Shown: positions 21,240-32,290, counted from the first letter of the stretch. The stretch: DNA of 64,000 nt from Thelephora terrestris (GCA_015956445.1 WIUZ02000004.1:1426001-1490000); one strand, 5' to 3'. Notes: generated from the letters alone by a model not told the origin. Numbers and translations are program-made.

Positions 21240-23130
21240 CCCTGGAACATCTCAGCCTTTGTTATTTTGCGGTGTTCTATCGCCTGTCGTTGGGTCGCAT
21301 CGCATCGCATCGAACTGTCAGGTCTTATTACGCCCAAAGGACTGCCAGTGGCGTAACAGGTCCAGGCACATAAAAGTTGTCTCAAGTTTGACGAAAAGAA
21401 TACACGGTAGGTGGGTTGACACTTTGCCTACCAGATAGCCTCACTGGAGTCTCGCGTACATCGACATTCGAGGTCAACCAACGCTTGTCGGCGGTTCCAT
21501 CGCAGCGGCGAACAACCTGCTCGACGGCCGAAGTACGCCTCTGTGGTCACCGTCCTTTGACTGGGAGCATAGGCAGTATATGTTCTGATCGTCCAGTCTC
21601 CCCTATGGCAGGTGGAATGTACGTGTACGCCTTCCATTCCAATGTCCCATCAAGGAAGTCTAATTCCCGTCGGCGAGGGATGGGATCGTGGGCTGGGTTA
21701 AGCTCCCGGCCACTCAACTTTCGGTTCAGAGAGATTCGGCAGTTGTTTAGAAATACATGGCCCCAGAATCTTGCAATGATCCGCAAATTCTGGATGCGCA
21801 GGAGGAGTCCAGACAACTCGCCTGCAGGTTGCTGGATATGCCCGAGCGATGTATGAAGCTATTCAGAACGCGGGACCTCCGTTTCAGGCCCACGAGCATC
21901 TCGTAAGTATTAAACACACGTCTAAAAACGCAGGCTATACTCCATTATTATTGGCCTTTGGTCACCAAGTCACTAATTGATGGTGAAGCTAGCGCAAAAG
22001 GCCATGGGGGGGAGGTCGCATTTGCATCCGGACCAGACCCCTTAGTGATGGACAATTTCCCGTTTTGCAAGCTGGTTTTCCTCTCTGCGTTATCTGCAAA
22101 TTAACCGATGATCAGCGAAACACATCCCCAAGTGGTTCCCGGGAGGTGAATTTGAGAAAAAAGCACGCAGATTTTTCGAAGCCTGAGAGAAACCACGCTA
22201 AGTCCCGTTCAATTTTATGAAGGAACCGATGGAAAGTCCAGGTTGTTCCTGGCGCCTTTTGCTCCTGGTTCTAGATATTACAGAACGGAGCCTCGGGGTC
22301 TTTCCTCTCTACTTTCCTCGTGTCTATGGGGGTCCAGAAGGGGATGAGCCGATTAAAGCCACTGCTGCCTCTCTATGCCCGAGTGAGCCCCCCGACCTCG
22401 TACCGAGGTTTCCAGGTGTTTTCAAAGCCACAGGAGGCACAAATATTGCGTGGCTCTCAATATAATTCCAAAACCTCCGTGATTGATGTGAGGCGTTCCA
22501 GAAGCTTCCCTCTCTGCATGCTAGCAACCACACTGCATCCCCCCACGTGCAGACACGAGCACAGGCTGCTTTATTACGCCAACCGGCCGGAACTGCCACA
22601 CATCGATGCGATGGTCACAGCGATCCCAAGGTAGAACCATGCAGGTCCGCTGCGTCGACCGGTCTTCTTGCACTGCGTTTTTTTCAAGCCGGAGTTGAGA
22701 TGAAACGCCGGCAGGACTTGCCTATCATCGTCTGGGGACGGTGGTGAGGTTATTGTTATTATTTGTCCGAAAGGGCTAGTTGTTCGAGAAAATATCTGGT
22801 TAGCCTGTCCGCCCACCGATTCTGCGATACGAAGTCCCTGACGTAGTTCTACACGAGGGCAATTAGCGAGGACCCGAGTCTTTACCCTTCTCCAAGCATC
22901 TTTGGTCCCTCGATGACGAAGGAAACGTCCGAACTTTCGGGGCCTACGGCATTCCCTTCGGGTTTGGTAGAAGGCCTGCACACACTTCTCGTGCTCTCTA
23001 CAATAAACTTCTCCATCCTCATGACCTACTGGTCAAACTTCCTTCCTTTTACAATCGATGTCCACATCGAATCTGCTCGGGCCTCCATTCAAGTGCGCCA
23101 TATAGTCGAGGCGGTCAAAGCTTCGTTGTG
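21240..23130 (+). pseudogene. cytochrome P450 pseudogene, nearly full length
   Basis: Recognisable P450 pieces occur in the correct order but in different frames and with in-frame stops: PKGLPV (about 21330), YIDIRGQPTLVGGSIAAANN and LLDGR (21450-21530), CSDRPVSPMAGGM (21590), GWDRGLG and FRFREIRQLFRNTWPQ (21690-21770), DPQILDAQEESRQLACRLLD (21780-21840), KHIPKWFPGGEFEKKARRFF then a stop (22120-22190), VPFNFMKEPMES (22205), VYGGPEGDEPIKATAAS (22320), HVQTRAQAALLRQ (22550), PELPHIDAMVTAIPR then a stop (22590), PKGLVVRENIW (22770), AISEDPSLYPSP (22862), AYGIPFGFGRR (22945) and GPPFKCAI then a stop (23080). The heme loop lacks its Cys after FGFGRR. The motifs match the large Agaricomycete group often labelled O-methylsterigmatocystin oxidoreductase-like. 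No reading can give a working enzyme. Limits are approximate. Confidence 0.82.
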
Positions 23131-23519
23131 CGAGAAGACGAATGAACTGAGTCGGAGAATTCTTGGAATGTATCTTTGGTCATTATTGGTGATATCAGTA
23201 CGAAATTATGAAAACAACGAGTGTGAATACATGTGTGGGCGATCATTATCTAATCGGTATGAAGGGTAAAGAATGTTTGTGAAGGCAGCGTTAAGTATCG
23301 GCCAAGATGTAATTGAATCAAATGTGATGAGACTGCCCTTTCGAAGGGCAAAGTAGGCAGTACTAGAGTAGAAGAAGAATATGCAAGAACTTGTCGAAAG
23401 GATGTCCCAGAAGATCTGGAAAATAGATACGATGTTAAAAATACAGTGGTCATGAAGTAGCAAGCCATTAGTGAAATGAAGGGCCATTAGGTCAACGCAT
23501 CGAAGAATGGAACGTATTT
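23131..23519. other. AT-rich 3' spacer
   Basis: This lies between the last P450 remnant and the stop of the minus-strand orphan. It contains short open frames only and nothing recognisable. Confidence 0.45.
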
Positions 23520-25112
23520 TCACTGTTTCATAAAGATCTCGACAGGGATAGGCTTCCTCCTCAATCCAGGAGAAGGACTGCTCTCGGCGCTCTCCGAGCT
23601 GTTCCTAGAGCCCCTGCTATCCCGCCGTTCGACCTGAGAAACATCGGATTCGTAGCTTCGACGAACGACGATATCAGCTCCAGTGAACTTGCGACGTTTA
23701 TCCTTCTTTGCGGACCTGGGAGGCGAGGTGGAAGTAGGAGTGGAAGGCACGGCCTTCTCCTTGTTGGAGCCCTTCTTGAATGAAAACTTCGACATCCAAG
23801 AAGAGGACTGCGACTGGTCGTTGTACATAGACCCGAGAGTGGAGGTGGACCACTTGGAGCGTAACCGCCTGGTAGCAGAAGATGCGGTTGAAACTGAAGA
23901 GGCACTCCGGCGTAATGGTGTTTGAGGAAGGTCGGAGTGATGCGAGTCGTCGGAGAACGCAAAGCTAGAGGGGGTAGTTGGAAGATCATTGACGCCAAAG
24001 CCAATGGGAACAGTGGGTGAATGCTGGTATGCGTTGAAGATTGAGTCGAAAGGCGAGTCGAGGTAAGCATCGCGGGCCTCGATTAGTTCATCCTCGAGCA
24101 GGTCGAAGTCATCCATGTCCATCTGCATTAGCTCATCCACATCACAAGGGATAGAAGAGCGGGGAGGTGGTCGGTTCGAAAGTGGGATGGTGGTGGTAGA
24201 GGGGCAGGGAGACGAGACGGCAAACACATTGTTTAGGGGTGAGGCGGGGCAGACCCGGATCGGGGGAGGGGGTGGAGGACGAGATGGAATGATGAAAGAG
24301 CGAGACTTCTTTTGGCAGTAGTGGAAGGTAGGGTCGAGCTGTGCACTGGGGCTGACAACAGAAGGTAGTGCCTTGAAAGCATTGGATATGCGAGGAGGTG
24401 GCAAGAATGACTCTGGCCGCGAAGACAAGCCCTCATCAGGACCGATGGGAGGGAGTGAGAGGGTCACAAAATCCTGCATCTCCTGCGTGAGCCATTCGGC
24501 TTCCTCTCCGTCCTCTTCCGACATTTCCTCCACGGTAGCAATTTTGGGGCTCGGAGGCCGCAAGTCTGGCATCGACTTGATGAATAAGACGGACAACCTC
24601 TTTGAATTTGGAGCAGTGACAGAGAGGGATGCGGGGATATGCTCGTCGTCGGAAGTATTCGGAGTGAGTAACGTTTGACCAACGGTGTCATCGCTAGAAG
24701 CCGAAGAGGCAGCGCTTGAGATGGAGGAAGTAGGCGAATGTGGGCGTTTGCGGAAGCGCATGGGCACAACTCTCGTAGCCGGGCTGCGTGTTAAGGAGAC
24801 CGCGGACTCCTTGTCAAGAGGAGGGCAGGGAAAATCAAAGGATTTTCCTGCAAGGCGAAGCTTGATGTCTCCTGATACAGAACGTTGAGGTGGTTGAGGG
24901 GCACGGCGGGGTGGAGAAGTGAAGAGAGACTCGTCGAACAAAATGTCTGAGCGGAAGAAATTGCTTCTTCGTACGCATGATTCGTCTTCTTCCGGGAGTG
25001 AAGGTAAACCCTTTGATTTATGGCAGGCGGTAATCTGAAGTTCGGTCCTCTCAGGTCGATGGGAAGTTTCTGCGGGAAGCGTGTGAGCTGGAGCCGACCA
25101 TGTGCGGGACAT
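23520..25112 (-). CDS. conserved-looking orphan, Ser/Pro-rich, 530 aa
   Basis: An intronless open frame of 530 codons starting MSRTWSAPAHTLPAETSH. I do not recognise a family. Visible features are Ser-rich tracts (SSISSAASSASSDD), a proline run near 24260-24290, an acidic patch (VDELMQMDMDDFDLLEDELI), a phenylalanine/lysine motif SSSWMSKFSFKKGSNKEK, and a basic C-terminal third with KKDKRRKFTGADIVVRRSY. There is no signal peptide, membrane segment or zinc motif. Many SP/TP pairs suggest a phosphoprotein, and the low-complexity composition suggests disorder. Codon use resembles the neighbours and the length of uninterrupted frame makes a real gene likely. Its 5' end faces MAK5 across a 620-bp divergent spacer. 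Confidence 0.7.
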   Translation of the reverse strand: MSRTWSAPAHTLPAETSHRPERTELQITACHKSKGLPSLPEEDESCVRRSNFFRSDILFDESLFTSPPRRAPQPPQRSVSGDIKLRLAGKSFDFPCPPLDKESAVSLTRSPATRVVPMRFRKRPHSPTSSISSAASSASSDDTVGQTLLTPNTSDDEHIPASLSVTAPNSKRLSVLFIKSMPDLRPPSPKIATVEEMSEEDGEEAEWLTQEMQDFVTLSLPPIGPDEGLSSRPESFLPPPRISNAFKALPSVVSPSAQLDPTFHYCQKKSRSFIIPSRPPPPPPIRVCPASPLNNVFAVSSPCPSTTTIPLSNRPPPRSSIPCDVDELMQMDMDDFDLLEDELIEARDAYLDSPFDSIFNAYQHSPTVPIGFGVNDLPTTPSSFAFSDDSHHSDLPQTPLRRSASSVSTASSATRRLRSKWSTSTLGSMYNDQSQSSSWMSKFSFKKGSNKEKAVPSTPTSTSPPRSAKKDKRRKFTGADIVVRRSYESDVSQVERRDSRGSRNSSESAESSPSPGLRRKPIPVEIFMKQ

Positions 25113-25734
25113 CTAAAGAGGCTTACCCATGGTGCAAAGCGGATGTACGAGAGTACGAGATGACTTGAGAGAGAAGAACAAGGAAAGACAAGGAAACAAA
25201 GATACCCTCCATCGTCACTTTTCATACTCTTGGACAATGGTGATCGACGGGTGTGAGGACCCATTGTGCGGGCGGCACGTGATCGCATCTTTGTCCCAAA
25301 ATGGAAATTGTCTATTGTCCGCTGCTTGGTATTACTTATGGGACAATGGCCACTTATGTATGCTTACCGGGGTCAAGTTTCTATTGTGGGCATTAGACAT
25401 CACTCCGGAGCGTTAGAATTATATCATCTGGTCGAATTGTTTATCCCCGCTGCAAGGACCTTTCATCACCGGGAGATGTATCATCAAATATAGAACACCG
25501 CGTCACTTCGACCAACGCCCTTCAAAATATGGAGCCTGCAAGTTTAGCCCAGCCACTGTGCTCTCTGCACCACTCTGTTATTGTTTTGACTCTGTTTCAA
25601 GTCCCCAGTCCTTAGGGTGAGTTGTCCGAGTTGGCAAAGTTGGGCGGATGAGCGATCGTGGGAAACGCAACCCCATTGTCGGCCACGATCGGATGAATGG
25701 CACGAATTTTGCTAAGTCCGCACATAGCGTCAAG
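25113..25734. promoter_or_regulatory. divergent promoter region with an ATTGT/ACAAT cluster
   Basis: This lies between the orphan (-) and MAK5 (+). The pentamer ATTGT or its complement ACAAT begins at 25234, 25263, 25307, 25314, 25343, 25383, 25436 and 25580. ATTGTCC at 25314 and GGACAAT at 25341 form an inverted pair. ATTGT is the core recognised by HMG-box proteins. A CACGTG E-box lies at about 25276. No coding region is apparent before 25648. Confidence 0.45.
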
Positions 25735-28393
25735 ATGCCTTCTCCTCTCAAGCGCAAGGTCCGTTCCGAGCTTAAACTCAGAACCAAGGCTCGGAAAAAG
25801 CCAAAGACAGAGTCTGGATCCTTGGCAGTCGTTGATGCTCTACCGTGGAGAACACTCTCACATGCAGGCGTCTTCGGCAACGCCTATGATGATGGTATAC
25901 TCGAATTGGAAGAGGTCGACAACGTCCAGGTTGTGTATGATGAAACGTCTGGAGGGAGGGTTGCTACATTCAAAGTATGAAGTTCTTAATGTGATTCTGG
26001 CGCTTGCTTTAAGTGATGCCTAGATATTAGACGCACCTCAGATCACCACATCCTCCCGCCTACCAGAGGATGGCGAGACTGCCGACGTACCTGAAGTTCC
26101 CGATGTACCTTGTGAGGACGTGGAGGAAGTCGTTCCCAGAAACCGTTCTACAGGTGGGCTGCTGCCTGAGTGGGACGCTTTTGGACTCCATGATCAACTC
26201 ATACATGCCTTGAGCAATCAATCCTTCACGAATCCTACGCCTATTCAACTGAAGGCCCTTCCTCTTGCCTTGCAAAGAAGGGATGTCGTGGGTGTGGCAG
26301 AAACGGTTCGCAGTCGCCTTCTTTCGTTGACCGCAAGCGTTAACAATTGCACAGGGATCGGGGAAAACGTTGGCGTATGGATTGCCCATCCTACACAAGC
26401 TCCTCTCGCGGAGGAAGAACCCGGAATCGAAGACCCGCAGACCGGTGCGCGCGTTGATCCTAGCCCCCACTCGCGAACTTGCTCTCCAAATATCATCACA
26501 CTTGAATGCCTGTTTGAACGGCATTCGCACTGCTGAAGAGCGGTCCACTTCAAAGGACCCTAATATGCCAAATCCACCTCCTCCTGTCAGCGTCGCGGCT
26601 ATTGTTGGTGGGATGTCTCCCCATAAGCAGAAGCGGATACTGTCTCGTGGAGTGGACGTGTTGGTTGCCACACCTGGCCGACTCTGGGATATTATGCAGG
26701 AAGTATGCAACGCTCAACATCCTGTGAACGTCTTCTTATACAAACTTAGGAAGGGGAGCTAGCGAATGATATAACATCCCTCGATTTCCTTGTTTTGGAC
26801 GAGGCTGACAGGATGATCGAGGCTGGACACTTCGCCGAACTTGACAATATTCTACGCCTCACATTACGACAATACTGGTTAGCATTTTGGCTCCATGTTC
26901 TGTTTGCCCCTAATCCCAGCGGCGCAGCGAGGACCAGCACGACCCTGTACTAGAGGACGGACCAGTGGTTGATTCCGCCAATGATAGCTTACAAACCTTT
27001 GTCTTCTCCGCCACCCTCAGCAAAGACCTCCAACGGAACCTCAGGAAACGCGCAAAACCCAAAAAGAGCGGGAAAGGCTCGGGGCCGCTGACCACCCTAG
27101 GTTAGCTCAGTGTCAATTATATACGTTCGGTGACTGAAGTCTGGACAGAGGACTTGTTGGAGCGTCTTGACTTCCGGGACCCGGAACCAGAAGTAATAGA
27201 CCTTAGCCCCGAGGGCGGTGTCGTGTCTTCGCTGCAAGAGAGCCAGGTGGAGTGTCTCTCCGCAGATAAGGTGGGCCGCCCGCCTCTCCTCACCCGACAC
27301 CGCCCGTAACCGATGTCACAGGACACGTACTTGTACTACTTCCTTCTACGGTATCCCGGGCGGTCCCTGGTTTTCCTTTCGTCCATTGACGGCATCCGAC
27401 GATTGGCGCCCCTTCTTGAGCTACTAGAACTGAAGACATATCCACTGCATTCTCAATTGGAGCAAAAACAGCGGTTGAAAAACCTCGAGCGTTTTAAATC
27501 CACCCCTGGTTCCGTCTTGCTGGCAACTGATATAGCTGCGAGAGGCCTCGACATCCCTTATGTCGACCACGTTATACATTATCAAATACCGAGGTCTGCC
27601 GACACATATGTGCATAGGAATGGAAGGACTGCGAGGGCAATGCGGCAAGGGTTCAGTTTAATCATGTGTGCACCGGACGAACGCAAGGTGTTAAGAGGCC
27701 TCCTAACCAATCTCGGTCGCGGTACGTTGCGGGATTCCCATTCACACAACTTGTAATTGATCCTCGTGTGCAGAAGATGGTGAAATACCGCAGATGAACA
27801 TCGAACTGTATATACTTGACAAACTGAAGGCTCGCGTGCAACTCGCGAGGCAAATAGACGTCGCCCAACACAAGGCCAATAAAGCGAAGCACGAAAAGAA
27901 TTGGCTCAAGGAAACTGCCGATGCAATGGAGATCGAGCTTGATTCAGATTTTTCCATCAGGTGTGCATGCTCTTGGCCTGTTTGCCTACTTGTGTTTGAA
28001 CAGTGCCCACCACGTAGTGATGCGGAAGCCACGCCGAACGGCCCGACAAAACGCCAGCAAAAGGCCGCCTCTGCGAAAAACAAGGGGCAAAGACTGCAGC
28101 TGAAACAGCTTTTGGCACAGCCGTTGCTCGCGCAGGGTGTTTCAAAGCGATACATCACCTCTGGAAGTAACCCATTGGTACACGAGTTACTGGCTGGCGA
28201 AAGTGAGTCAACCCCCTGGTGGCTTTGGATACCAAACCTGTGCTTAATAAGAGCGTCGTCGTCGTGGTTAGGCCATGAAACCATGCTTGGTGTCAAGAAA
28301 ACCTCGGCTGGGTCTGACTTGTTGAAGAAAAGGGGCAAGAAGTACAGCAAGGAGGAATATGAGGAGTGGAGCGGATTCGGCTCGACCCCGTAG
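25735..28393 (+). CDS. MAK5: DEAD-box RNA helicase Mak5/DDX24 family
   Basis: ATP-dependent RNA helicase of 60S ribosome biogenesis, nucleolar. The ATG at 25735 ([20 protein letters not shown]) has purine at -3, unlike in-frame ATGs at 25648 and 25696, which remain possible. Exons include 25735-25974, 26024-26305, 26355-26702 and further ones to 28393. Motifs in order: [14 protein letters not shown] (Q motif), AETGSGKT (Walker A, split by an intron after AET), [32 protein letters not shown], then [18 protein letters not shown], typical of Mak5, [31 protein letters not shown] and HRNGRTARA. The C-terminus has [20 protein letters not shown] and HETMLGVKK, again Mak5-specific, and a Lys-rich end. 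Whether a short intron exists near 27960-28003 is unsettled; both readings stay open. Confidence 0.92.
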
Positions 28394-28682
28394 ATGACGA
28401 AATAACGACATGCATATGATTCTCGTCTCATCTAATACGCAACCAGATATACTATAGGGTGAAATGTGGACAAGTAAGGTTACAGGGTATACAGATATGC
28501 AAATAAGGTATGTAACTGTTTAAAAGAGATATGAGTCCGAGAATAACGGGAAAAGGACAGTGGAGGATAAACAATTCAACAAAGATAGGGGCGATTTAAG
28601 AGAGAAGTACAATACAAGGCTAAACTGGAAGGGAAAAAGAAGACGTGACAAAGAAAAAACAAAACGCATGGGAAAGGCATGC

Positions 28683-30050
28683 TCAAGCGGCGCGGGGGTA
28701 CAACGTGACTCTCCTCGTGGCCTTTACCTTGAGGCCAAGCTTTCCAAAGTATCTTTCGGAATCAAATGACCAATGCAAGCTACCCACGATCCAATCAGCG
28801 AGCCCATCAATGTAGATCATAACCTGCTCATCTATCTCCGGGCCCCAGCTTGGCAAGTGTTCTCGCTCAGCAATGAATCGATCGATCGAACGCTTGCACA
28901 TGTCGCCTACATAGTCCACAGAAGACTGGAGGTCCAGACCGCGATGCTTCATAAGGATTACGATCATATTATGAGTATCCCCTTTGACTTGTTCGCGATT
29001 GTAGGAAAAGATGTCCTGCCATTCAATACTTATGAGCGGGGCGGGAGTGAACATCTGGTGGGGTAGACTTACGTTGGACCACGTCACGAGGTCGTTGGCG
29101 GCTTCTCCGAGGGCCTCCACGACGGGGTGCTCCATCACTTCGTCCGGGATATCGAGCCCGTTCGCGTATTCGATGAGAGCCCAGCATGGTTTGCATCCGC
29201 TCGTATCTCGGCGAACTGCGATATACGGATCGAGATCAGGAATGACCCCATCCCTTCGGTCCTTCGCCTGTATCGTGATGGCTTGGAAAAAGAGGTCCAT
29301 CGTAGTCATAAAACGCTGCTGTGCACCGGGGCTACCTTCCTTGATCAAACGTTTCCAATAGCTATGCAATATCGCAGTCAGCACGTTTTACAAGATGGGA
29401 AAAATCGAGGGCTCACTCTCGTGTAAGGGTCGACACGCGAGTGTTGCTCTCGTGAGCGTTGGGACAATACAGGGTGTTCATAATATCGTCTGCAACGCTA
29501 CGAGTGCCTAGATGAGTCATGTCGTCCGAAAGGTCGTCCAGGTGGAATAAATAATTCATAAAGTCGCAGCAGACTCTGAGTCGATCAAACTCTGCATACG
29601 GGTAGCACATCGACGTGAGTTCTGCGAACGCGCGTCAGCCGGTTAATTCATCATGAATTTTGGACGGGAGGTCTTACCTCCTGCTTTTAACCCTCGGAAG
29701 GCGTTCTTGCGTTTCTCTCCGAGCTGACCGTGTTCAAAGAGCCACGCTTTGGACTCTTCGACGGCGGTCTCAACCTTGGGGTTGCAATGAAGACTGAAGT
29801 CACAGTGAGAGACAAGATCCGGAATAATGATAGAATCGGGTGGAGAGGCGGGCTCTTCGACGTCCCCCGGAGTAGAGACAGGAGCAGGTTTCGTTTCGGG
29901 GACCTGGACAGTAACCCTTTCCTCAGCCTGGGGGCGCGTACAAGTTGACGTTCCAAGTCGTTGGAGGATTCGAGAGACGCGGCTCTTGACTCGCCTGGCC
30001 ATCGCTCGTATCCCGAACGACCTAGAAGGAGAGGATTTCTCGACCGCCAT
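28683..30050 (-). CDS. sesquiterpene synthase (class I terpene cyclase)
   Basis: Ionises farnesyl diphosphate with Mg2+ and cyclises it to a sesquiterpene. Four exons (29678-30050, 29417-29621, 29073-29361, 28683-29015) give 399 aa. The Asp-rich motif is LDDLSDD (Asp153, 154, 157 and 158). The NSE triad is NDIFSYNRE (Asn289, Ser293, Glu297), with an intron exactly between Asn289 and Asp290. The H-alpha-1 loop KGDTHNM that caps the active site in Agaricomycete enzymes follows at residue 300. The catalytic core starts near residue 75 with IPDLVSHCDFSLHCNP. The first ~70 residues are an additional basic then Pro-rich extension (RRVKSRVSRILQRLG). Product is not predictable from sequence. No intact P450, transporter or prenyltransferase adjoins it, so it looks like an orphan rather than part of a cluster. 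Confidence 0.93.
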
Positions 30051-31024
30051 CTCAGACGGATCGGTGAGGAGCCAAGAAATAGCGAAAATGGGCTATCGTA
30101 GCCAGATGTTGGCCCTCAGTCCCAGATAGATATAGTCCGTCGGTTATTAAATCCATGGGGGATCCAGCCTGTGTGCTTCATGGTGGCTTCACCGCGTTAC
30201 CTAGCACATTCAGTGTTTCACCGAATAGAATATACCTACAGGAAGCGTCAGCAAACGTGGCGAGGAAGACATCGAAATTACTGTATCTGCCGCAATACAA
30301 TTCCTTGAGATGAAATGTGTGGGCCCATTCAACCTGAGTCGCATGCGAAGGGCGCGAACGAACACGCAGTGCCCGCGCGTTTCGGCACAAATCTTGCATT
30401 ACAATGCTTCGAATGGTGGTAAATATCGAACCGAGGGATTGCTTTTCCAAAGGAAGACATACCCTGTTCGTGGGAAATGTCACGAACTCTATCATTGTCG
30501 GCTAAACCTTAAACATTATCGATGTGGTGATCATTGTAAATCATGCCATCCCTAGAATTGGCACTCGCAGGGCCTTATTGGAGAGGAGCAGACTCAGACA
30601 CGAGGAATATGAACAACGAGGGACTGTTTGTAGAAGCATGGGAAAAAGGTGCATTTACAATGTGGTAACTGAAGCGACCCGAGGCAGGCCCACAAAGGGC
30701 AGAAAGGGGTATGCGTATTGAACATATAATTCCTGCGAATGAAAATCGCGGGGGCAAAAAAGGAGTGAATGCGGCGGCCTATGCAAAAGTGTGCAGTAGA
30801 ATTAACAAAGGATCATTGCAGATGTGTGAGAGTTGTGGAGCAACTATGCACGAAAGAGAGATATCGTTCTTGTGATCCAATTGACAGCGAAGTTACAGGG
30901 GTCCGTGGAAAGAATGTGAGATAATGCACGATCGTCGACCGCGGCATTGGGAACAGCGGATATTGGGCGACTATAGTGCGGTTTGTTCGAGGGCTGCAGC
31001 GACTCCACAGGGCTAGATCTGAGA
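30051..31024. other. 974-bp spacer without recognisable gene
   Basis: This lies between the start of the terpene synthase and the stop of the KEN-box gene, both on the minus strand. Open frames on either strand are about 105 codons or shorter, with no motif, no splice-consistent partner and no similarity that I recognise. No direct or inverted repeats were noted. Confidence 0.45.
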
Positions 31025-31879
31025 TTAGTAGACCGCCGGCAAGTCCTCAAACGTGGAAGCAGCAAGTCGTTTGCATTTGCGTTCTGGTGATCCCCGGATC
31101 GGCGATGAAAACATGAAGGAAGCATAAATTCGCTTCCTCTCTGGGGTGGATAAAGTTGGTGGAGGGAGGGAGGTTCCGCGGCTCGAACGGCGGGTAGGGG
31201 AAGAAGGAGTCGGAGTGGCGACTGCATCTGCAGGGGAGCGAATGTAATCTCGCAACTCTGGTTCGGAACCAGTCTATGAAGGAGTTGTGGTGTGAGGTCC
31301 ACGGATTGTTAAGGAAATATGACTTACCCTTTTAATGGCGGCCTTGGTCTTGCTGCTCTTGGCAACAGAGGAGGCGAGTTGAGTGAAGGCATCTGACACA
31401 TTGGCCAGCGGGCTGACGGTCAAGTCGTGACAGCGCGAGTCGACATCGGATTGTGACAGTCTGCGGGCGAGACGTTCATCTTTCTCTTCAGCGATGCTCG
31501 CTAATTCTGGGCGACGTCTCTGGCGAGTGGTGGGTTTCCTGCGTGGTTTTGGGTGTGATCGTTCTGGCTCTCTGTCAGAGGAGGAAGTCGCTTTACGTTT
31601 CTTGGATGGCGCGAACGTCGGCGCTTGTTTAGCGAGCTTCGTGTCGGGTGGATTATGGAGTTTGGTGGCAAGCACAGAAGACTTGCGTTTCAGCCCAGCA
31701 GTGCCAGAAGAGCGGAGGCGACCTCCGGTCAACGGATGAAGGTTCTCCTTTTCGGTTGCAGAGAGGGAAGAAATTGCGGCGTCCTCTTCGGGGGCCTTGT
31801 TCGATGGTGGCTTAGGCGCCTGCTGGGGTTTTGCGGTCGAGACATCGTCAATAAAAACTGTGAATTTACGTGAAGTCAT
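31025..31879 (-). CDS. KEN-box protein, basic and Ser/Pro-rich, unknown function
   Basis: Two exons (31328-31879 and 31025-31273) joined in phase give 266 aa. It starts MTSRKFTVFIDD and carries SATEKENLHPLTGGRL near residue 41: a KEN box with a Leu/Pro context, followed closely by an R-x-x-L (RLRS-type) stretch and KRKSSVLATKL. KEN and D boxes are recognised by the Cdc20/Cdh1 forms of the anaphase-promoting complex. The rest is basic (KPRRKPTTRQRRR) with several S/T-P sites, and the end has TPERKRIYASFMFSSP and FEDLPAVY. I do not recognise the family. A cell-cycle-degraded nuclear protein (securin-like, or a G1/S repressor) is a reasonable guess from motifs only. Confidence 0.65.
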
Positions 31880-32290
31880 TGGAGGCAGAGAACAGGCGGT
31901 GCGAGTGAGCGTGTCGTGTAGCTGTGGACTGTGGTATGAACAGAGCTTTGTGATCAGTAACCGAATAATGAGGGTTCAACTCAGACGCGAGGCGGCAAAC
32001 ATTCACCTGTCCGATTCGGCTTTTACCGAGCATCGCGTCTGCTCACGTGATTGAACATCTAGGCTTCCCACGGGTTAACTTCATGAGAGGTTAGGGGGTC
32101 TCGTTAATTTCTCAGTCGCCGCTGCGCAGTCGGGAGGGGGACGTCGCCAAAAGATCTGCAAACTTTACGAATTTCCAAATCGTTTGACTGTTTGAGACCG
32201 ACCAATCATCGACGTCGTACACTCGGCAAATCCCGAAGATCACTTCCCCTCCCCCTTCTCCCTCCGCCCTTCAAACGGAGGATTTCTTCA
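31880..32290. promoter_or_regulatory. divergent promoter, KEN-box gene and ALY/REF
   Basis: A 411-bp spacer. The side facing ALY/REF ends in a CT-rich leader (ccctcccccttctccctccg, about 32248-32267), common in front of highly expressed fungal genes. No TATA box is evident. Confidence 0.4.

Noticed and set aside
22574-22981. 136-codon minus-strand open frame
   Set aside because: It is antisense to the P450 remnants, whose plus-strand motifs are unmistakable.
25648-25734. Upstream in-frame start for MAK5
   Set aside because: The ATGs at 25648 and 25696 have poor context and the extra residues do not resemble the family; not fully excluded.
27742-28431. 230-codon minus-strand open frame
   Set aside because: Shadow of the MAK5 C-terminal exons; it is Cys/Ser-rich with no domain, while the plus strand has conserved helicase motifs.
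21240-30050. A terpenoid biosynthetic gene cluster (P450 plus terpene synthase)
   Set aside because: The P450 is dead, the genes are separated by an orphan and the MAK5 helicase, and no transporter or other tailoring enzyme is present.
30178-30555. Overlapping open frames of 81-105 codons on both strands
   Set aside because: No similarity, no splice context and no start context; treated as non-coding spacer.
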